64,000 nucleotides of DNA, taken from Aradus depressus. Its lineage: Eukaryota; Arthropoda; Insecta; Hemiptera; Aradidae. The DNA is taken from contig OY759216.1 of assembly GCA_963662175.1 (NCBI GenBank), forward strand, positions 46,951,087-47,015,086, read 5' to 3'. Below the pieces are notes generated by a model. It was not told where the DNA came from. It ran no database searches and saw only the letters and a program-made list of their open reading frames with translations. Position numbers and translations under genes: made by a program. Positions 1-40,058 of the stretch are shown here, one piece after another. How positions within the stretch are numbered: the first letter of the stretch is position 1; every line of letters starts with the position of its first letter.

Positions 1-800
1 AATATCAAAACTATAAAATATTTATAAGTTTCCAAATCAATACATGATAAATAGCTTTTATTTCTACGTGGCATACAATACTTCAATTTTTGACCTAAAA
101 TGTTATCCATATGTGATATAAGTAAAACTGTGTTGGAATTAAGGGTTATGAGTTCTTAAAATTTAGCCATCGACATTCTTTGCCTAGAAATGTTAATATT
201 AAGAAAATAATAATAAGTAAATTCTCCTATGAACTTGAAATATGTAAGAATTTAAAATGTAAGAAGATATAATAAATATTGAGTTTATTAGCTTGGACTG
301 TTGATTTGTACTGATACTGCCAAATTATTCTTCCATGTTTGATTTAAGTTGGATAATTAAATCTCCAGAATATATGTCAATTTTGTTTTACAATTATTCA
401 AAAACCAAACCTCCACTTGTTTGTATTTTCAAATTTTGCAGCCGATTCACAATGACAGGATGACCTTTTTTAGAAAAATTAAAAAAACACATTTACAGGA
501 TCTCTCAAAGATGATCCAACTTTAGAATACGAAGTCTCTTTATTTTAATTATTTTTTCGCAACAATGATTGTGTGGCATCTTATCGAAGAATTCTAAGAG
601 AAGAGAGAAGATTATACTTAAATATTTTTTTCAGTAGGAGAAAGTGGGGAGAGAAGCTTTTTATTCTCAGTCCCGGCTTCTCTGGCATCTAATATGACGC
701 ACAGTTACTCCCGCACAACGCCACTACTAGGGTAACCTGCTAGTGGGTCAATGAGACCAAAGCCGGAACAAAAAAGAATTGAGAAAACGAAATTATATTA
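1..800. other. AT-rich non-coding stretch
   Basis: I see no open frame with coding character and no repeat I can delimit here. The part around 720-745 (CTAGGGTAACCTGCTAG) resembles the short inverted start of the CCCGGCG-type dispersed repeat seen elsewhere in the window, but it is too short to call. Confidence 0.4.
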
Positions 801-809
801 AGCTTATAT

Positions 810-1195
810 TTTTTTTCACTGGTTGTAAAATAAAATGTAGTTTGACCTCTCAAAGATTTAATTTATGCTAGCCGACTTTCGAGGTTGCCCTCATCAACAG
901 ATAGTCTGAAAGAATAAATACAATAAAACTAGCCAGTAAATAAAAATATCTGTTCCCGTCCATGAAATTTTCAATTGTTAAGTTTTGAATATTTTTTATA
1001 TTTTTATTTATTAGACAGTTGTATTTTATTTACTTTTGAAATTATGTGTTTAAAAATATTTTATCAGACTGCCTGATGAGAGCAACCTAGTATATAATAA
1101 TAAAACCTGAGAGGTTTAGCTACATTTTTATTTTATAACTTGCAAAAAACCACATCTTACTACATGAGTCATCATCACATTACCTTGTAAATTAC
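810..1195. mobile_element. PLE family A terminal repeats, inverted pair
   Basis: Two copies of the same terminal repeat lie head to head. The left half (about 810-960) reads on the minus strand and the right half (about 960-1195) on the plus strand. Both contain the markers seen in other family A copies: a TTTTACAAC-like outer part, GAGAGGT, then a GCAACCT hairpin core. The minus-strand core at 868..905 has CTGTTGATGAGG, CAACCTC, GAAAG and TCGGCTAG, which is a degenerate hammerhead-like motif. The plus-strand core near 1070 is more decayed (CTGATGAGAGCAACCT, GAAA lost). Assignment to Penelope-like elements rests on the copy at 4540..5050, which retains a GIY-YIG fragment. Confidence 0.6.
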
Positions 1196-1344
1196 CTGTT
1201 TTACCATTTTCTCAGAGAACAGCTTTTGCAATTGAACAAGCTGTACAGTTGTGCTGCGTAATGTTTTAAAAGGCTTCGTGTAAGCTTAAGGGGGAAGGTC
1301 TGCCACCATAAAAGATAGAACTGAACTGAAAAGAAAAACAGTGA

Positions 1345-1975
1345 AGTGATGTTAGTGCGGGACCCGGACAGACCTAGTGGAGGTGGAGGCAGTCCAGCCA
1401 AGATGAAAAGAATGGACGAGGAGCCAGTCAGGACAGAATCCACACCATCCGGGACAAGTACTTCAGCAGTAACCCAACCCGTTCGCAAGGCTGGCCACTG
1501 AAGAGACACAGAACAATGACATGGAGGAAGAACAGTCGCAGGAGACGGAACCAGCCAGAACCCAGCCCAGACCACACAAAATATATACCAAAAACCTGCA
1601 AAATATCAAAATTCTTACGACTTAACACAACTTCTAGCCACCCAATTCTCAGTACAGACCAAATCTCTCCAAACTGTCATCACAAATTCATCAGATGACT
1701 AGAGGAAAACTGTAAAAGTATCTGGAAAGTCAAAAGGCAGAATTCCACTGCTACCAGTTGCCCCAAGAAAAAGAGTTCCGGGTCGTTATTAAGCAGCTCC
1801 ACCCTTCTACGTCTACTGATGATGTTCAAATAGAGCTGGAACAGATAGGTTTCAGTGTGAGCAGAGTGGTCAATGCTCAGCACCGCCAGACAAAGACACC
1901 ACTACCTGTCTTCTTTGTGGACCTCAAGCCAAGTCCGGACAACATTATTTTTGCCGTCATGATGCCTATGTGACA
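1345..1975 (+). pseudogene. Jockey-clade LINE ORF1 (gag-like) remnant with PRE_C2HC domain
   Basis: A decayed ORF1 of a Jockey-type non-LTR retrotransposon. The frame through 1740-1965 reads EFHCYQLPQEKEFRVVIKQL followed by HPSTSTDDVQIELEQIGFSV and ends near FFVDLKPSPDN. This is the order and spacing of the PRE_C2HC domain that precedes the zinc knuckles in Jockey-like ORF1 proteins, which bind element RNA. Upstream (1345-1700) a proline-, serine- and glutamine-rich segment continues in shifted frames with several stops, as expected of a dead copy. The zinc knuckles themselves and ORF2 are missing, and SINE-1 follows at 2029. The domain call is by recognition of family residues, not by a search. 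Confidence 0.7.
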
Positions 1976-2028
1976 TTCTCTATGTAAATAAAAATAAACC
2001 ATTTTCTCTATCTCTTAATCAACCACTT

Positions 2029-2355
2029 GAGGGCGCCGGTAGCTCAGTGGTATGCGTGCTTGTCTTCTGAGCTCAAGGTCGTGGGCTCGAAACCCGACCG
2101 AGGACCTTAGTTTATTTTATCTGGGAGGTAAGATAAACTTAAGCACGCCGTCCTTCGGATGGGACGCTAAGCGATGGTCCTGAGCCTTAAAGACCCCTGC
2201 CCTATGTGAATAAAAATTTAGAGTAGGCAAAATTTAGGACTCCCATAGTAGAGTCGGGCTCATGTCCACCAGAGTGATGAAAAAGCTCTCTGGTAGTAGG
2301 CGATATGACCTCGTAGTTAAAGCGCGGGCATGAGTCATAAAACCTAACCTAAACC
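2029..2355 (+). mobile_element. SINE-1 copy (CCTAA-type tail)
   Basis: Near full-length SINE-1. The A box TAGCTCAGTGG is perfect and the B box is GGCTCGAAACC (one change). The body contains the GGGACGCTAAGCGATGG and CCACCAGAGTGAC landmarks. The tail is GAGTCATAAAACCTAACCTAA. The reference copy for this family is at 49749..50094. Confidence 0.85.
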
Positions 2356-2472
2356 AGCCACTTCCGAATGGCGAAGCATTTTCTTAATGACGTTCTACAT
2401 TCTCTGGCTCTCCTATACGCAAAAAAAGGCCAAATTGTCTACTTTTTAAAAATATTTTGATAGATTTTACAT

Positions 2473-2754
2473 TTGAGTTTCAATAATTATTCTGTTAGTG
2501 AACAAATTTTGAAGTATGTAGCGAAACATCTTGACATGTGCCTTGCTCCCCAGGACATCAGAACTGCGTGTGGAGAAGACTGTTCTACGTCGAAAAAATC
2601 TGCAGAGTGTACTGAGTTGCTAGAAAATGCATGGTGGAACTTGTCAGCATACCGCCATAAGAAAACAAAATTAAGTATGGAGGAATTTTTTTTTCCTAAT
2701 AAGATTTTCGAAGCAACTCCTACTCAAAACCTTATATTTCTTTTACAGAAATAA
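2473..2754 (+). other. Unrecognised ORF, possible exon or decayed coding fragment
   Basis: An open frame of 93 codons that starts at TTG, not ATG; the first in-frame ATG is near codon 22 (MCLAPQDIRTACG). Composition looks protein-like, with mixed charge, several cysteines, and the stretch ECTELLENAWWNLSAYRHKK. I do not recognise the family. An AG precedes the frame and GT dinucleotides follow, so it could be an exon or a relic of a mobile element. No neighbouring exon is visible. The frame ends in T-rich DNA with phenylalanine runs, which argues against the whole ORF being coding. Confidence 0.25.
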
Positions 2755-2759
2755 CATGG

Positions 2760-3925
2760 AAATGGTATACCACTTTGGCTCCTTAACAACTATATAGATA
2801 AAATGAATGGAATTAACATACTAAGCAATGAATAAAAAATAACACAGTAGCAAATGAAAAAGTATATTACACAATAAAACTATGCACAAATCACATTTTA
2901 AAAATAGTCTTTGGTATTAGTTAATGTGGTAAGTAAAAATGTCTAGGTTAGTATAAGCAACTAATCTGCGAAGATTATATTAATAATTATAAAAACAATA
3001 TATTTTATGGAAAGCAAAATAAAGCTTAAACTATTACACTAAATATTACATTCTAAAATCTCATTAAATTATGCGATGTGGCCATAACAGGACTTTATTA
3101 TAACAATTACTTTTGTATACATCTCTTCCCCACCTCCCGTTCATTTCATACTGAGTACATGAAAGAAGTGTTGGCATAAGCGGTTTTCTTTGTTCAATTT
3201 GACAGCGAAACTTAATAGGAAAATATATTTTAAAATATGTTGTATCTTTGTGTTACATTACTTCAAGATAATTCCAATAGAAATTTATTTTACATTTTTG
3301 GGGCGCTATTTGTTCTATTATCTCAAATATGAAAGAATTTTGATAGTTGGAAATTTAATAAGGAACATTATTGATAGGAACAAATTTTTCTATAAGACTA
3401 ACAGTTTTTTTTTTGTTTAAACAAATAAAAAAAATGGTTTCAAAACATTTCAGGACGGTTTTCGGGATGTAAATCGCAAACCTTTGAAAAATCGTATTTC
3501 ATATATTATAAAACTTCAGTCTCAACAACATTTATTTAAAGATTTATTTTGATTATCTCATATATATATAAGCTACTTAGGCCCCGATGAAAAACTGTCT
3601 TAATTTTATTCCTATTTCGGCAAAAATCTAATTTAGCACTTGTGACATCTTTACTTTAAATTGCTGGTTGATACAATCGTTTCTGAGTTGGAACGCACAC
3701 ATATTTCTAATCATATGCAAACAAGTGGACAGGGGAGGGAGGGGGGGGGGGCGATTTAAATTGTTGATCTTCGCACAATATATTTGTCAATTGACTAATG
3801 GTCGAAGATATTAATGCGACAGTAAATAAAGGTAATTAAAAAATAACATTAGTAGTACCTATTGACGTCCTTATCTCAAGGACGAAGATGAAGGATGGCC
3901 TACATTACCACCCGATTATACTTAA
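2760..3925. other. AT-rich intergenic DNA
   Basis: No gene or recognisable repeat. There is a short G-run near 3740 and low-complexity AT sequence. The frames that cross it are rich in Phe, Ile, Lys and Tyr, as expected from base composition alone. Confidence 0.4.
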
Positions 3926-3934
3926 CTGAAATTA

Positions 3935-4132
3935 CCTTTGCTTACCCACTTATACAAAGTAATGGGGAAGTTATATAATCGGTCAGTAATTCGATGTTGA
4001 GTTTTCACTGAAATTTCGAGTTTTTCGAACCCCTGATCCCAGAAAAAGTTATGTATGTCTGTGAACAAATGATAACTCCCGATAAAATGAATGCATCGGC
4101 ATGAAATTGTATACGTGAATCCAAGACACAAT
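3935..4132 (+). repeat. Family P dispersed repeat, 5' part
   Basis: Starts with a decayed palindrome (TATACAAAGTA, then GGGGAAGTTATATAATCGG) and continues through AAATTTCGAG, TTTCGAACCCCTGATCC and ATGAATGCATCGGCATGAAATT, in the order seen in other family P copies. It is cut off after about 200 bp. Confidence 0.65.
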
Positions 4133-4784
4133 AAGACGGCACGGAATCGAAGAGAAGGGTTAGCTTAACGTAAAAACCACAGTAAATGCCGAAGTAATGT
4201 ATTGTTAGACAACACTTCCTTCATTATATAACCAGGATCATATCTACATTCTAGATTGTTCTAAAAAATATCAATTTATGGTGCAAGAACTTACCTTGGA
4301 CTTTCTAATATATAATAAATTGTAATATACATGTATAATATTCCGTCCCTTACACCTACAGGCATTAGAGCCACATTAGCAGATAATAATACAAATAAAA
4401 GGAGGATTCATTAAATGAATCATAAATTTAGTAAAAAGCTTATGTTACAATAAATAACAATAATATATATGAACATATATAAATAATAAAAAATAAATGT
4501 ACATGGAATGGTTGTGGGTTTACGTAAAAGACCAATGGTTCTATCACAGGTTGTAAAATAAAATATAGTCTCACCTATCACAGATTTTATTAATTTTTTC
4601 ACCCGGCTTTCGAGGTTGTCCTCATCAACAGGTAGTCTAAAAAAATCATAATTTAGCAACAAAGAAACAGGTATAAAGTTCTTTTGGTTAAAATTCATAA
4701 AATATTATGGTAATATTATTATTAAATTATACATTAAATGAATAAAAAGTAAAAAATAAAATTGATATAAAGAGTTTAAAAATA

Positions 4785-4910
4785 AACAAACCTGACAAAT
4801 CTGGCGAGTATAGAATTTATTGTAAAAATTGTAATTGTTTTTATCTTGTGCAGACAGGCCGAAAGCTGAGGATTAGGGTGAGGGAACATTTGAGGAGGGG
4901 CGGACTCTGA
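4785..4910 (+). pseudogene. PLE GIY-YIG endonuclease fragment
   Basis: In one open frame ending at TGA 4908..4910 I read GEYRIYCKNCNCFYLVQTGR and then KLRIRVREHLRRGG. This aligns by eye with the core of the GIY-YIG nuclease domain of Penelope-like retroelements: G-x-Y-x-I-x-C-x2-C, then (F/Y)Y-x-x-x-TGR, then R-x-x-EH. The domain nicks target DNA for reverse transcription. Only about 40 residues at the extreme C-terminus remain, and nothing recognisable is left upstream. The family A terminal repeat begins directly after the stop codon, which ties that repeat to a PLE. Confidence 0.75.
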
Positions 4911-4923
4911 ATTCTTCCAACAC

Positions 4924-4955
4924 CTGGTGATGAGTGCAACCTCGAAAGTCGGCTA
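4924..4955 (+). ncRNA. Degenerate hammerhead-like motif (PLE family A)
   Basis: CTGGTGA, an extra T, GAGTGCAACCTC, GAAA, GTCGGC, TA. One core position departs from CUGANGA (G at A6), so this copy is probably inactive. It matters because it lies 14 bp after the stop of the GIY-YIG fragment. Confidence 0.45.
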
Positions 4956-5059
4956 GCAAATATTAATAACATCTGTGAGAGGTCAGACTATATTTTATTT
5001 TACAACCAGTGAAATAATCACTTCTCACTATATCAGCCATCTTCATATTAATGGTTCTG

Positions 5060-5640
5060 AAAATTTTTCGCAGTCTAATTTAGCATTAAAAATAAATAAT
5101 AATAATAATTTACCGAATCTTTCAGTTAGAAGCTTCATACTCCCGAAGTTATTAACTTTGCAGGAAAATAACCTTTTTTTTTTTTTTTTTTTTTTGATGA
5201 AATTGTAGTGCACTCGAATGTTTGAGGAAATGTTACCTCAAATTCAAAACCAAAGGATACCTATTGACTTTCCGAGAAATTGGTCGATTAAAATAACCTA
5301 ATAGTGCAAAAATTGTATTCATCCGAATAGATGATATGAAAAGAACAAATTATATATCTATAGAAATCATATTATGTATCCTCAATAATAAAATTTTGAC
5401 TTTCCCGTCGGTCCTTTATGTGAAGAAACATAGGCTCCCCTGAAGTATATATTGTATTTGTAACGAATCAGGGGCTGAAACAGTAAATAACGGGTAAATC
5501 GAGTAAGTACCGTAATTAATTTGAAGCCGCAACAAGGTATCGCGAATCGGATAGTATATTTAACGAAAGCATCTGCGATCACCCAGAAAGTGCAATTTCA
5601 GTGCAAGCATACTTCCAGATCACCGGTAATAAAAAATTGA
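5060..5640. other. AT-rich DNA downstream of the zinc-finger gene
   Basis: A T-homopolymer lies at about 5175-5195, and there is a moderately GC-richer stretch at 5399-5600 that I do not recognise. It lies just past the 3' end of the minus-strand zinc-finger ORF and may contain that gene's 3' UTR. Confidence 0.35.
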
Positions 5641-5642
5641 CA

Positions 5643-6860
5643 TCAGAATTTATTCTGTTGATCTTTAACAAATTGTGACTTCAAACAGAGAGGGGAATGA
5701 TGATACTTGCAATGTTTTAATAAAAAACTATTTTTAAAAAATTTTGCATCACAGTCTCCACAACAAAACTGAGCTTGCAGTTTAATACCTCTATGTTTCT
5801 TCTTGACATGTTCAAGAAGTTTAGAATTTTCATCAAATCCATCAGAACAAATGCCACATTTATAATGAGATAGCAACTTGGCGTCAGGCGATTCTGTGGG
5901 TTCACACTTTTTCTTCGGCTTTAGAAGTTTCTTCAATTTTGTCATCTTGCTCTCAGTTTTCTTCCTCTTGGGGGGAGACACGAAGTTCTCCTTATCCTCT
6001 GGGTCGGATTCAGGGGATGGAGGCAACTCAAAACGTAACTTTCTTCTAACTCTTTTTTTCGGTTTCACTTCCAAATTTGCATAGAGAACAGAAACATCTG
6101 TTTTCAACATTATATCATCAACAGTTTCTACAGTTTCAATAGGATATGCAGTTCTGGGTTTTAAAATAGATTTAACTGAAGGGGACTCGAACGTTCCATC
6201 CTTTGTGTTCAATCTCAACATATCACTTGATAAGCCCGGTGAGGCGTAAACTGCAGCTTCTTCGTTAACATAACTCTTTAAATCTTCATTACTCTTCTGT
6301 AATATATTCATGTATTTGTCAAACAGGTATTTTTCAAAAAGTGGCAAGTGTTTATTTTCAATGTGGATCATCAACAATTTATAATGTTTCCTCATAGTTT
6401 TATGTGGACAAAATCGGCAATAAACATACTTATCAGGACTAAATCCAGAGAAAATACTGACAACACATAATTCGTGTTTTCTCATCACATGTTTAGGTAA
6501 GATATCTTTATGGAAAAATTTATTATCACAGAACGGGCACTGATAAAAACTTATATCGCCGGATTTAGAGTTTAGAATGATCTTCAACTCAAGAGGATGA
6601 CTCTCTTTGATATGCTCTCTAAGAATATATTCAAAGCCAAAATCGAAAATGCAAAAGGGACAACATATTCTGTTGGAATTACTTGCATCACTCACAATTT
6701 CTTTGATTAAAGGTGTACACTTTGTGATAACATTATTGATAGAAGGCTCACCATATAAGGGTGGAAAAGGAATATTTTCGGCGACGGTTTCAGCACTACT
6801 GTTTGCAAATATATCAGCAGATGTATCCAAAATATTGTTCACTTCCTCGATGTCTGACAT
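5643..6860 (-). CDS. C2H2 zinc-finger protein, five fingers, 405 aa
   Basis: A single uninterrupted ORF. The frame is open upstream to 6926, but that extension begins with TTG; the first ATG is at 6860..6858 with A at -3, so I start there (MSDIEEVNNI). Five C2H2 fingers are visible: C67/C70-H83/H88, C108/C111-H124/H129, C148/C151-H166/H171, then, after a long linker, C335/C338-H351/H356 and C367/C370-H383/H388. The linker (about 175-330) is acidic to mixed and contains a strongly basic block around 266-318 (KPKKRVRRKLRF and KRKK clusters), a likely nuclear localisation signal. Linkers between fingers are not the TGEKP type, so this is not a tandem KRAB-style array. It is probably a nuclear nucleic-acid-binding protein. 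I cannot name an orthologue. It is divergent from KIAA1143 with 514 bp between start codons. Confidence 0.85.
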   Translation of the reverse strand: MSDIEEVNNILDTSADIFANSSAETVAENIPFPPLYGEPSINNVITKCTPLIKEIVSDASNSNRICCPFCIFDFGFEYILREHIKESHPLELKIILNSKSGDISFYQCPFCDNKFFHKDILPKHVMRKHELCVVSIFSGFSPDKYVYCRFCPHKTMRKHYKLLMIHIENKHLPLFEKYLFDKYMNILQKSNEDLKSYVNEEAAVYASPGLSSDMLRLNTKDGTFESPSVKSILKPRTAYPIETVETVDDIMLKTDVSVLYANLEVKPKKRVRRKLRFELPPSPESDPEDKENFVSPPKRKKTESKMTKLKKLLKPKKKCEPTESPDAKLLSHYKCGICSDGFDENSKLLEHVKKKHRGIKLQAQFCCGDCDAKFFKNSFLLKHCKYHHSPLCLKSQFVKDQQNKF

Positions 6861-36136
<29,276 letters not shown>

Positions 36137-36261
36137 TTGGTGAGATATACAGTCTTTTAAACTACTTTACAAGAAAAACAGACTTTTGTGTCACTTAATA
36201 CCGCCCTTACTTAGTCAGGCAGTTAAATCCGATCATCTAAACGTTCCTTATTACGTTTCTA

Positions 36262-36510
36262 ATTTCCCAGATATACTAAGTATAACGAAAGTTATGTAAC
36301 CCGACTGGTTATTGGTACTTGGTTGACACCTATAAATTTTCCGAGAATAAGAAATCAACTCAAAAACCTTAATAACTGCCGAAATAATGAATGTATTGAT
36401 ACGAAATTTAGTATGCGGATTCATAAGTCCCTGAGTAAAATACCTACTGATTTTCAATGAAATCGATGAATTAGTATCAGAGGGAGAGAGAAAACTTTGT
36501 TGATTTCATA
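36262..36510 (+). repeat. Family P repeat
   Basis: Palindrome remnant CCCAGATATACTAAGTATAAC, then ATGAATGTATTGATACGAAA and GATTTTCAATGAAATCGATG. It may lie in the KIAA1143 3' UTR or beyond it. Confidence 0.65.
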
Positions 36511-36759
36511 GATTTTTTTTTCCTCAATTCAGTTCAAGGACACATTTAGCTACCAGAATCTACAAAATATCAATTTGTCATCTTTGGGAAACAAACGGAA
36601 AAGCTGTTTTATTATCTATTGCTCGTTCGAAGAAAATATTTCTTATCAAAATTGAGCATAAATTTATCTACAAAGAAGATTTTATAGAATTAAGATTTTA
36701 TTTTTATTTTTTTAGGCTGGTGACCTAGGGACCTAAGTATCCAATGATCTTATCCCTTT

Positions 36760-37008
36760 CCCTCTTAACTCTACTGTGAGACTACTAAATGTCGCCTACC
36801 CAAGTTTAGTTACCTAAGATATGAAGGGGTCTTTAACGAGGACACGCTTCATAAAGTCCCTTTCAAAGGACGGCTTTGCAACTTAGTAATATTTTATATG
36901 AAATGTGTCTCAACAATTTTTATTTGAAGATTTTTGATTAAGTCGCAAGTATAAACGCTATCATGAAAGGCCTCGGTCGGGTTTCGAACTCGCCATCTTG
37001 AGCTAGGA
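36760..37008 (-). mobile_element. SINE-1 copy, diverged
   Basis: Keeps CTCTACTGTGAGACTACTAA, GGGGTCTTTAACGAG and GGCCTCGGTCGGGTTTCGAA. Confidence 0.65.
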
Positions 37009-37099
37009 AAATAAATAATATGAATTGAAATTCCAGTTAGAATTTCTGATGGAATACTTTGTATTGCTGGAGAAGTAAAAGAAGAATGGAATGCACATT

Positions 37100-37860
37100 G
37101 TAAGATCTACTAAAACTATGTGCCCATTTTCAGCCAAATCTCAAAATATTATTTATTATATCTTCCTCGATAACTTTGCCCTATAATCGTTTTTTTTTAA
37201 ATGGAAGATCAGGTTCGTCAACCAGAAAAATCGGGTTACCGAAAGAGAAGAACTAAGGTGCGAAATAAAAAAGAAATGTATTACGCGATATGCTCTGAAA
37301 TGTGTCATTTTCTATGAGGCAGCGCCGCGCCGGCTTTAAAAATTCTCTAGTATTTAGACAAAGATAATCTAAAAAACCTTAATTTTTTTTTAAAACCCTA
37401 TTAATTTTTATTTAAACCCTATTAATTATATAATGAGTGTTTGATGTCTGTCCATTTGTCTCTTTCTCTCGAATTTTGTTGTTTTTGTTACCTTTAGACA
37501 CTATATGCTATTTTAGACTTTTTCACTTTTTACTGATTTTTAATTAATTTATTTTATTTTAATTAATTTAAAAACAAACATACAATACACACTTTTGTAA
37601 TATATTTTCTAGGCCCTTTAGTTTGATGCCACACTCGATCGGTTTTGTTGACTTTTGATGTTTTGATGATAATATTGACGGTTGACTGTCATCAGTAAAC
37701 AAAACCTCGCTTCGGGTAATCTCGAGTAAAATAAAATAAAACAATTAACTACTTAATATAAATTCCCCTTTAAATTCGAAATTCACTGAGACGTCCACTA
37801 ATATTCCCAAACTTTTCGAAAATTAGAAAAAAACATTACAATTATTTAGATATTATTATA
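37100..37860. other. AT-rich intergenic DNA
   Basis: No gene or recognised repeat. A GC-richer bit at 37318-37340 (GAGGCAGCGCCGCGCCGGCT) stands alone. Confidence 0.35.
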
Positions 37861-37864
37861 AAAT

Positions 37865-38145
37865 ATTATATGTGTATCCATAACCCCATAAGGACGACAT
37901 ATATTAATTTTCAGCCCAATCGTCCAAAGGGATGCGGGGATGGGGATCATAGGAGGGGGCTCATCAAAAAAGCCTAGTATCTACTAATGTATCGACACAA
38001 AATTTAGTATGAGGGTTCAGTTGTTGCTTTGTAAATCAACTATAGATAATTAACCCTTGCGGTCTATTAGTTTTGGAGGGAGTGTAAACATTTAGTTGTA
38101 TAATTCATTCTGGGGAAGTACATTGCCGGTGAATCATCAACTTAT
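37865..38145 (+). repeat. Family P repeat with 3' end
   Basis: ACCCCATAAGGACGACATAT, TTTTCAGCCCAATCGTCCAA, then CATTCTGGGGAAGTACATTG and CCGGTGAATCATC. Confidence 0.72.
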
Positions 38146-38559
38146 TTTTTTGTAATTGTGCTCAGGGGGTAACATTAAATTAATAAATTTTAATTATAAA
38201 TTGTTAACATTAAATAAGAATATTGTGGTGGAAGGGATGTTAGATGTTTGATAGTGAACATGGGGGATGTATTGATTTCTCAGCTTATGGACTACCTTTT
38301 ATGGTCTGTTCGTAATTTAGGGCGACTCACCTTCCTTACTTTAACCACCCTCCACCCTTCTCACATTTTCTGGATGTGTACATGATAAATTAATTTTTTA
38401 TAATTTTTTTATAAGCAAATTTGAAATTTATCAAAGGGAAAGGATTAAACGATGAATCAAAGGATTAGTGGGGCAACAAGTTACTAAAAATGTATAAATA
38501 AAACTGTCGTGTATGTTAGTCTGGCGTCAGATGATTATAATAATAATATAATATATTAT

Positions 38560-38692
38560 AGGGCGCCGGTTGCTCAGTGGTATGCTTGCTTACTGAGCTC
38601 AAGATCGCGGGTTCGAGTCCACCAGACAGACAAAATAGCGCTCTAGTAGTAGGCGATATGACCTCGTAGTTAAAGTATAATAACTAGCTAAC
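38560..38692 (+). mobile_element. SINE-1 copy, internally deleted
   Basis: The head to the B box (GGGCGCCGGTTGCTCAGTGG, then GCGGGTTCGAG) is joined directly to CCACCAGACAGACAAAATAG and the 3' end. The middle 170 bp is lost. Confidence 0.8.
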
Positions 38693-38699
38693 TATAATA

Positions 38700-38905
38700 T
38701 ATTATTACAGCATCACTTCTCCCGTATATTTTTTGCCTTCCCAAAAAAATAGCAATTACAAATGTTTTGGAAGGAACTCTCATCATCAGTATCTATAATA
38801 ACATGTGTTCTTTATATTTACTATTCCTTCTACTTGTCTGTTTATATTTACTATTCCTTCTACTTGTCTGACTAATAGTTTAAATATAGAAGTCTACTCA
38901 ATAAA
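38700..38905 (-). repeat. Possible third PLE-type terminal repeat with a 30-bp direct duplication
   Basis: TTTATATTTACTATTCCTTC with TACTTGTCTG is repeated twice in tandem near 38810-38870. On the minus strand, ATACTGATGATGAGAGTTCC then TTCCAAAACA resembles the position of the PLE cores, but the GAAA is replaced. Confidence 0.35.
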
Positions 38906-38948
38906 TATGTTATAAAAAAAGAAGATTCTGATGGACAAGAAGAATAGT

Positions 38949-39283
38949 TATCTCAGTGGTATGCGTGCTTGCCTTCTGAGCTCAAGATCGGGGGTCCGAA
39001 ACCCGGCCGAGGCCCTTAGTTTATTATATCTTGGAGGTAAAATAAACTTGAGCACGCCGACGTTCGGATGGGACGTTAAGCGATGGTTCCGAGCCTGTAC
39101 GATGTCAGGTACTCGTTAAAGACCCCTACCCTAGGTGAATAAAAATTTAGGGTAGGCAAAAGTTAGGTCTCCCACAGTAGATTCGGGCTCATGTCCACCA
39201 GAGTGACGAAAGAGCGCTCTGGTAGAAGGCGATATTAGCGCACATAGTTAAAGCCTGGGCATGAGTCATAATAACTAACTAGT
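38949..39283 (+). mobile_element. SINE-1 copy (AACTA-type tail), lacking first ~12 bp
   Basis: TATCTCAGTGGTATGCGTGC, the B box GGGGTCCGAAACCC, all body landmarks, and the tail GAGTCATAATAACTAACTAG. Confidence 0.88.
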
Positions 39284-39357
39284 TATCTTAAAGAAATATA
39301 TAACATAGTTATAATTTAATAAAAAGTATATTTTTTAAACTCATTTATTGAAAATGA

Positions 39358-39672
39358 GGTTTTAACTACGAATTCATATCGCCTACTACCAGAGCGCTCT
39401 TTCGTCGCGCTGTTAGACATAAGCCCGACTCTACTGTGGGAATCCTAAATTTTGCCTACCCAGATTTATACACCTAGGATAATAATCTTTAACGAATATC
39501 TGGACATCGCGCAGGTTTGGGACCATCGCTTAACGTCCCATCCGAAGGACGGCGTGTTTTTTTCACCAACCAGATAAAAAAAACTTAATTGCCTCGGCCG
39601 GGTTTCGAACCCGCGATGTTGAGTTCAGTAAGCAAGCAGGCATACGACCACTGAGCAACCGGTGCTCTCTAT
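39358..39672 (-). mobile_element. SINE-1 copy, 3' end missing
   Basis: From TTTTAACTACGAATTCATATC to GAGCAACCGGTGCTCTC. It contains GGGTTTCGAACCCGCG. Confidence 0.82.
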
Positions 39673-40055
39673 GTATTTATATTTTTAGATTTAATATGGG
39701 TTGCTGCATACAATTTATGAACTATTTTGATCTACAAAACTGTATGACATATCCAATTACCATGTTATGGTTTTTTATCATATTTTTCCTCTCAAAACAT
39801 ATGTTCAACATTACCATTTACTTTCATTGCTGATATTTGCAGCATATTTTCCATCGTAATGCAGATAGGCGTGGCGTATCTTATGCAAATACGATATTCA
39901 AATCAAGAAGCGTGGCAGCTATTCCAGGCGGCTTGAAACTATAATCATGACCATGAAAGTTCGGTATATTGTACTATCTGAGATAAAAACATACACAAAA
40001 CGGTACTTACCTTTCTATCTATTAATTATATATTTATTTTCAATATATATTTATC
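39673..40055. other. AT-rich intergenic DNA
   Basis: No gene or recognised repeat. Confidence 0.35.
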
Positions 40056-40058
40056 TAG

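Larger units (their letters stand above)
4540..5050 (+). mobile_element. Penelope-like element family A, truncated, with inverted terminal repeat
   Basis: The left part (about 4540-4665) is a minus-strand terminal repeat with a decayed hammerhead-like core (GGCTTTCGAGG, then CTCATCAACAGG). The right part is plus strand: a GIY-YIG coding remnant (4785..4910), then a terminal repeat with CTGGTGATGAGTGCAACCTC, GAAAGTCGGCTAGC, GAGAGGTCAGAC and a TTTTACAACCAGTG tail. Inverted or partial terminal repeats around a single ORF with a C-terminal GIY-YIG domain are characteristic of Penelope-like elements. The reverse transcriptase part is absent. Confidence 0.72.
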
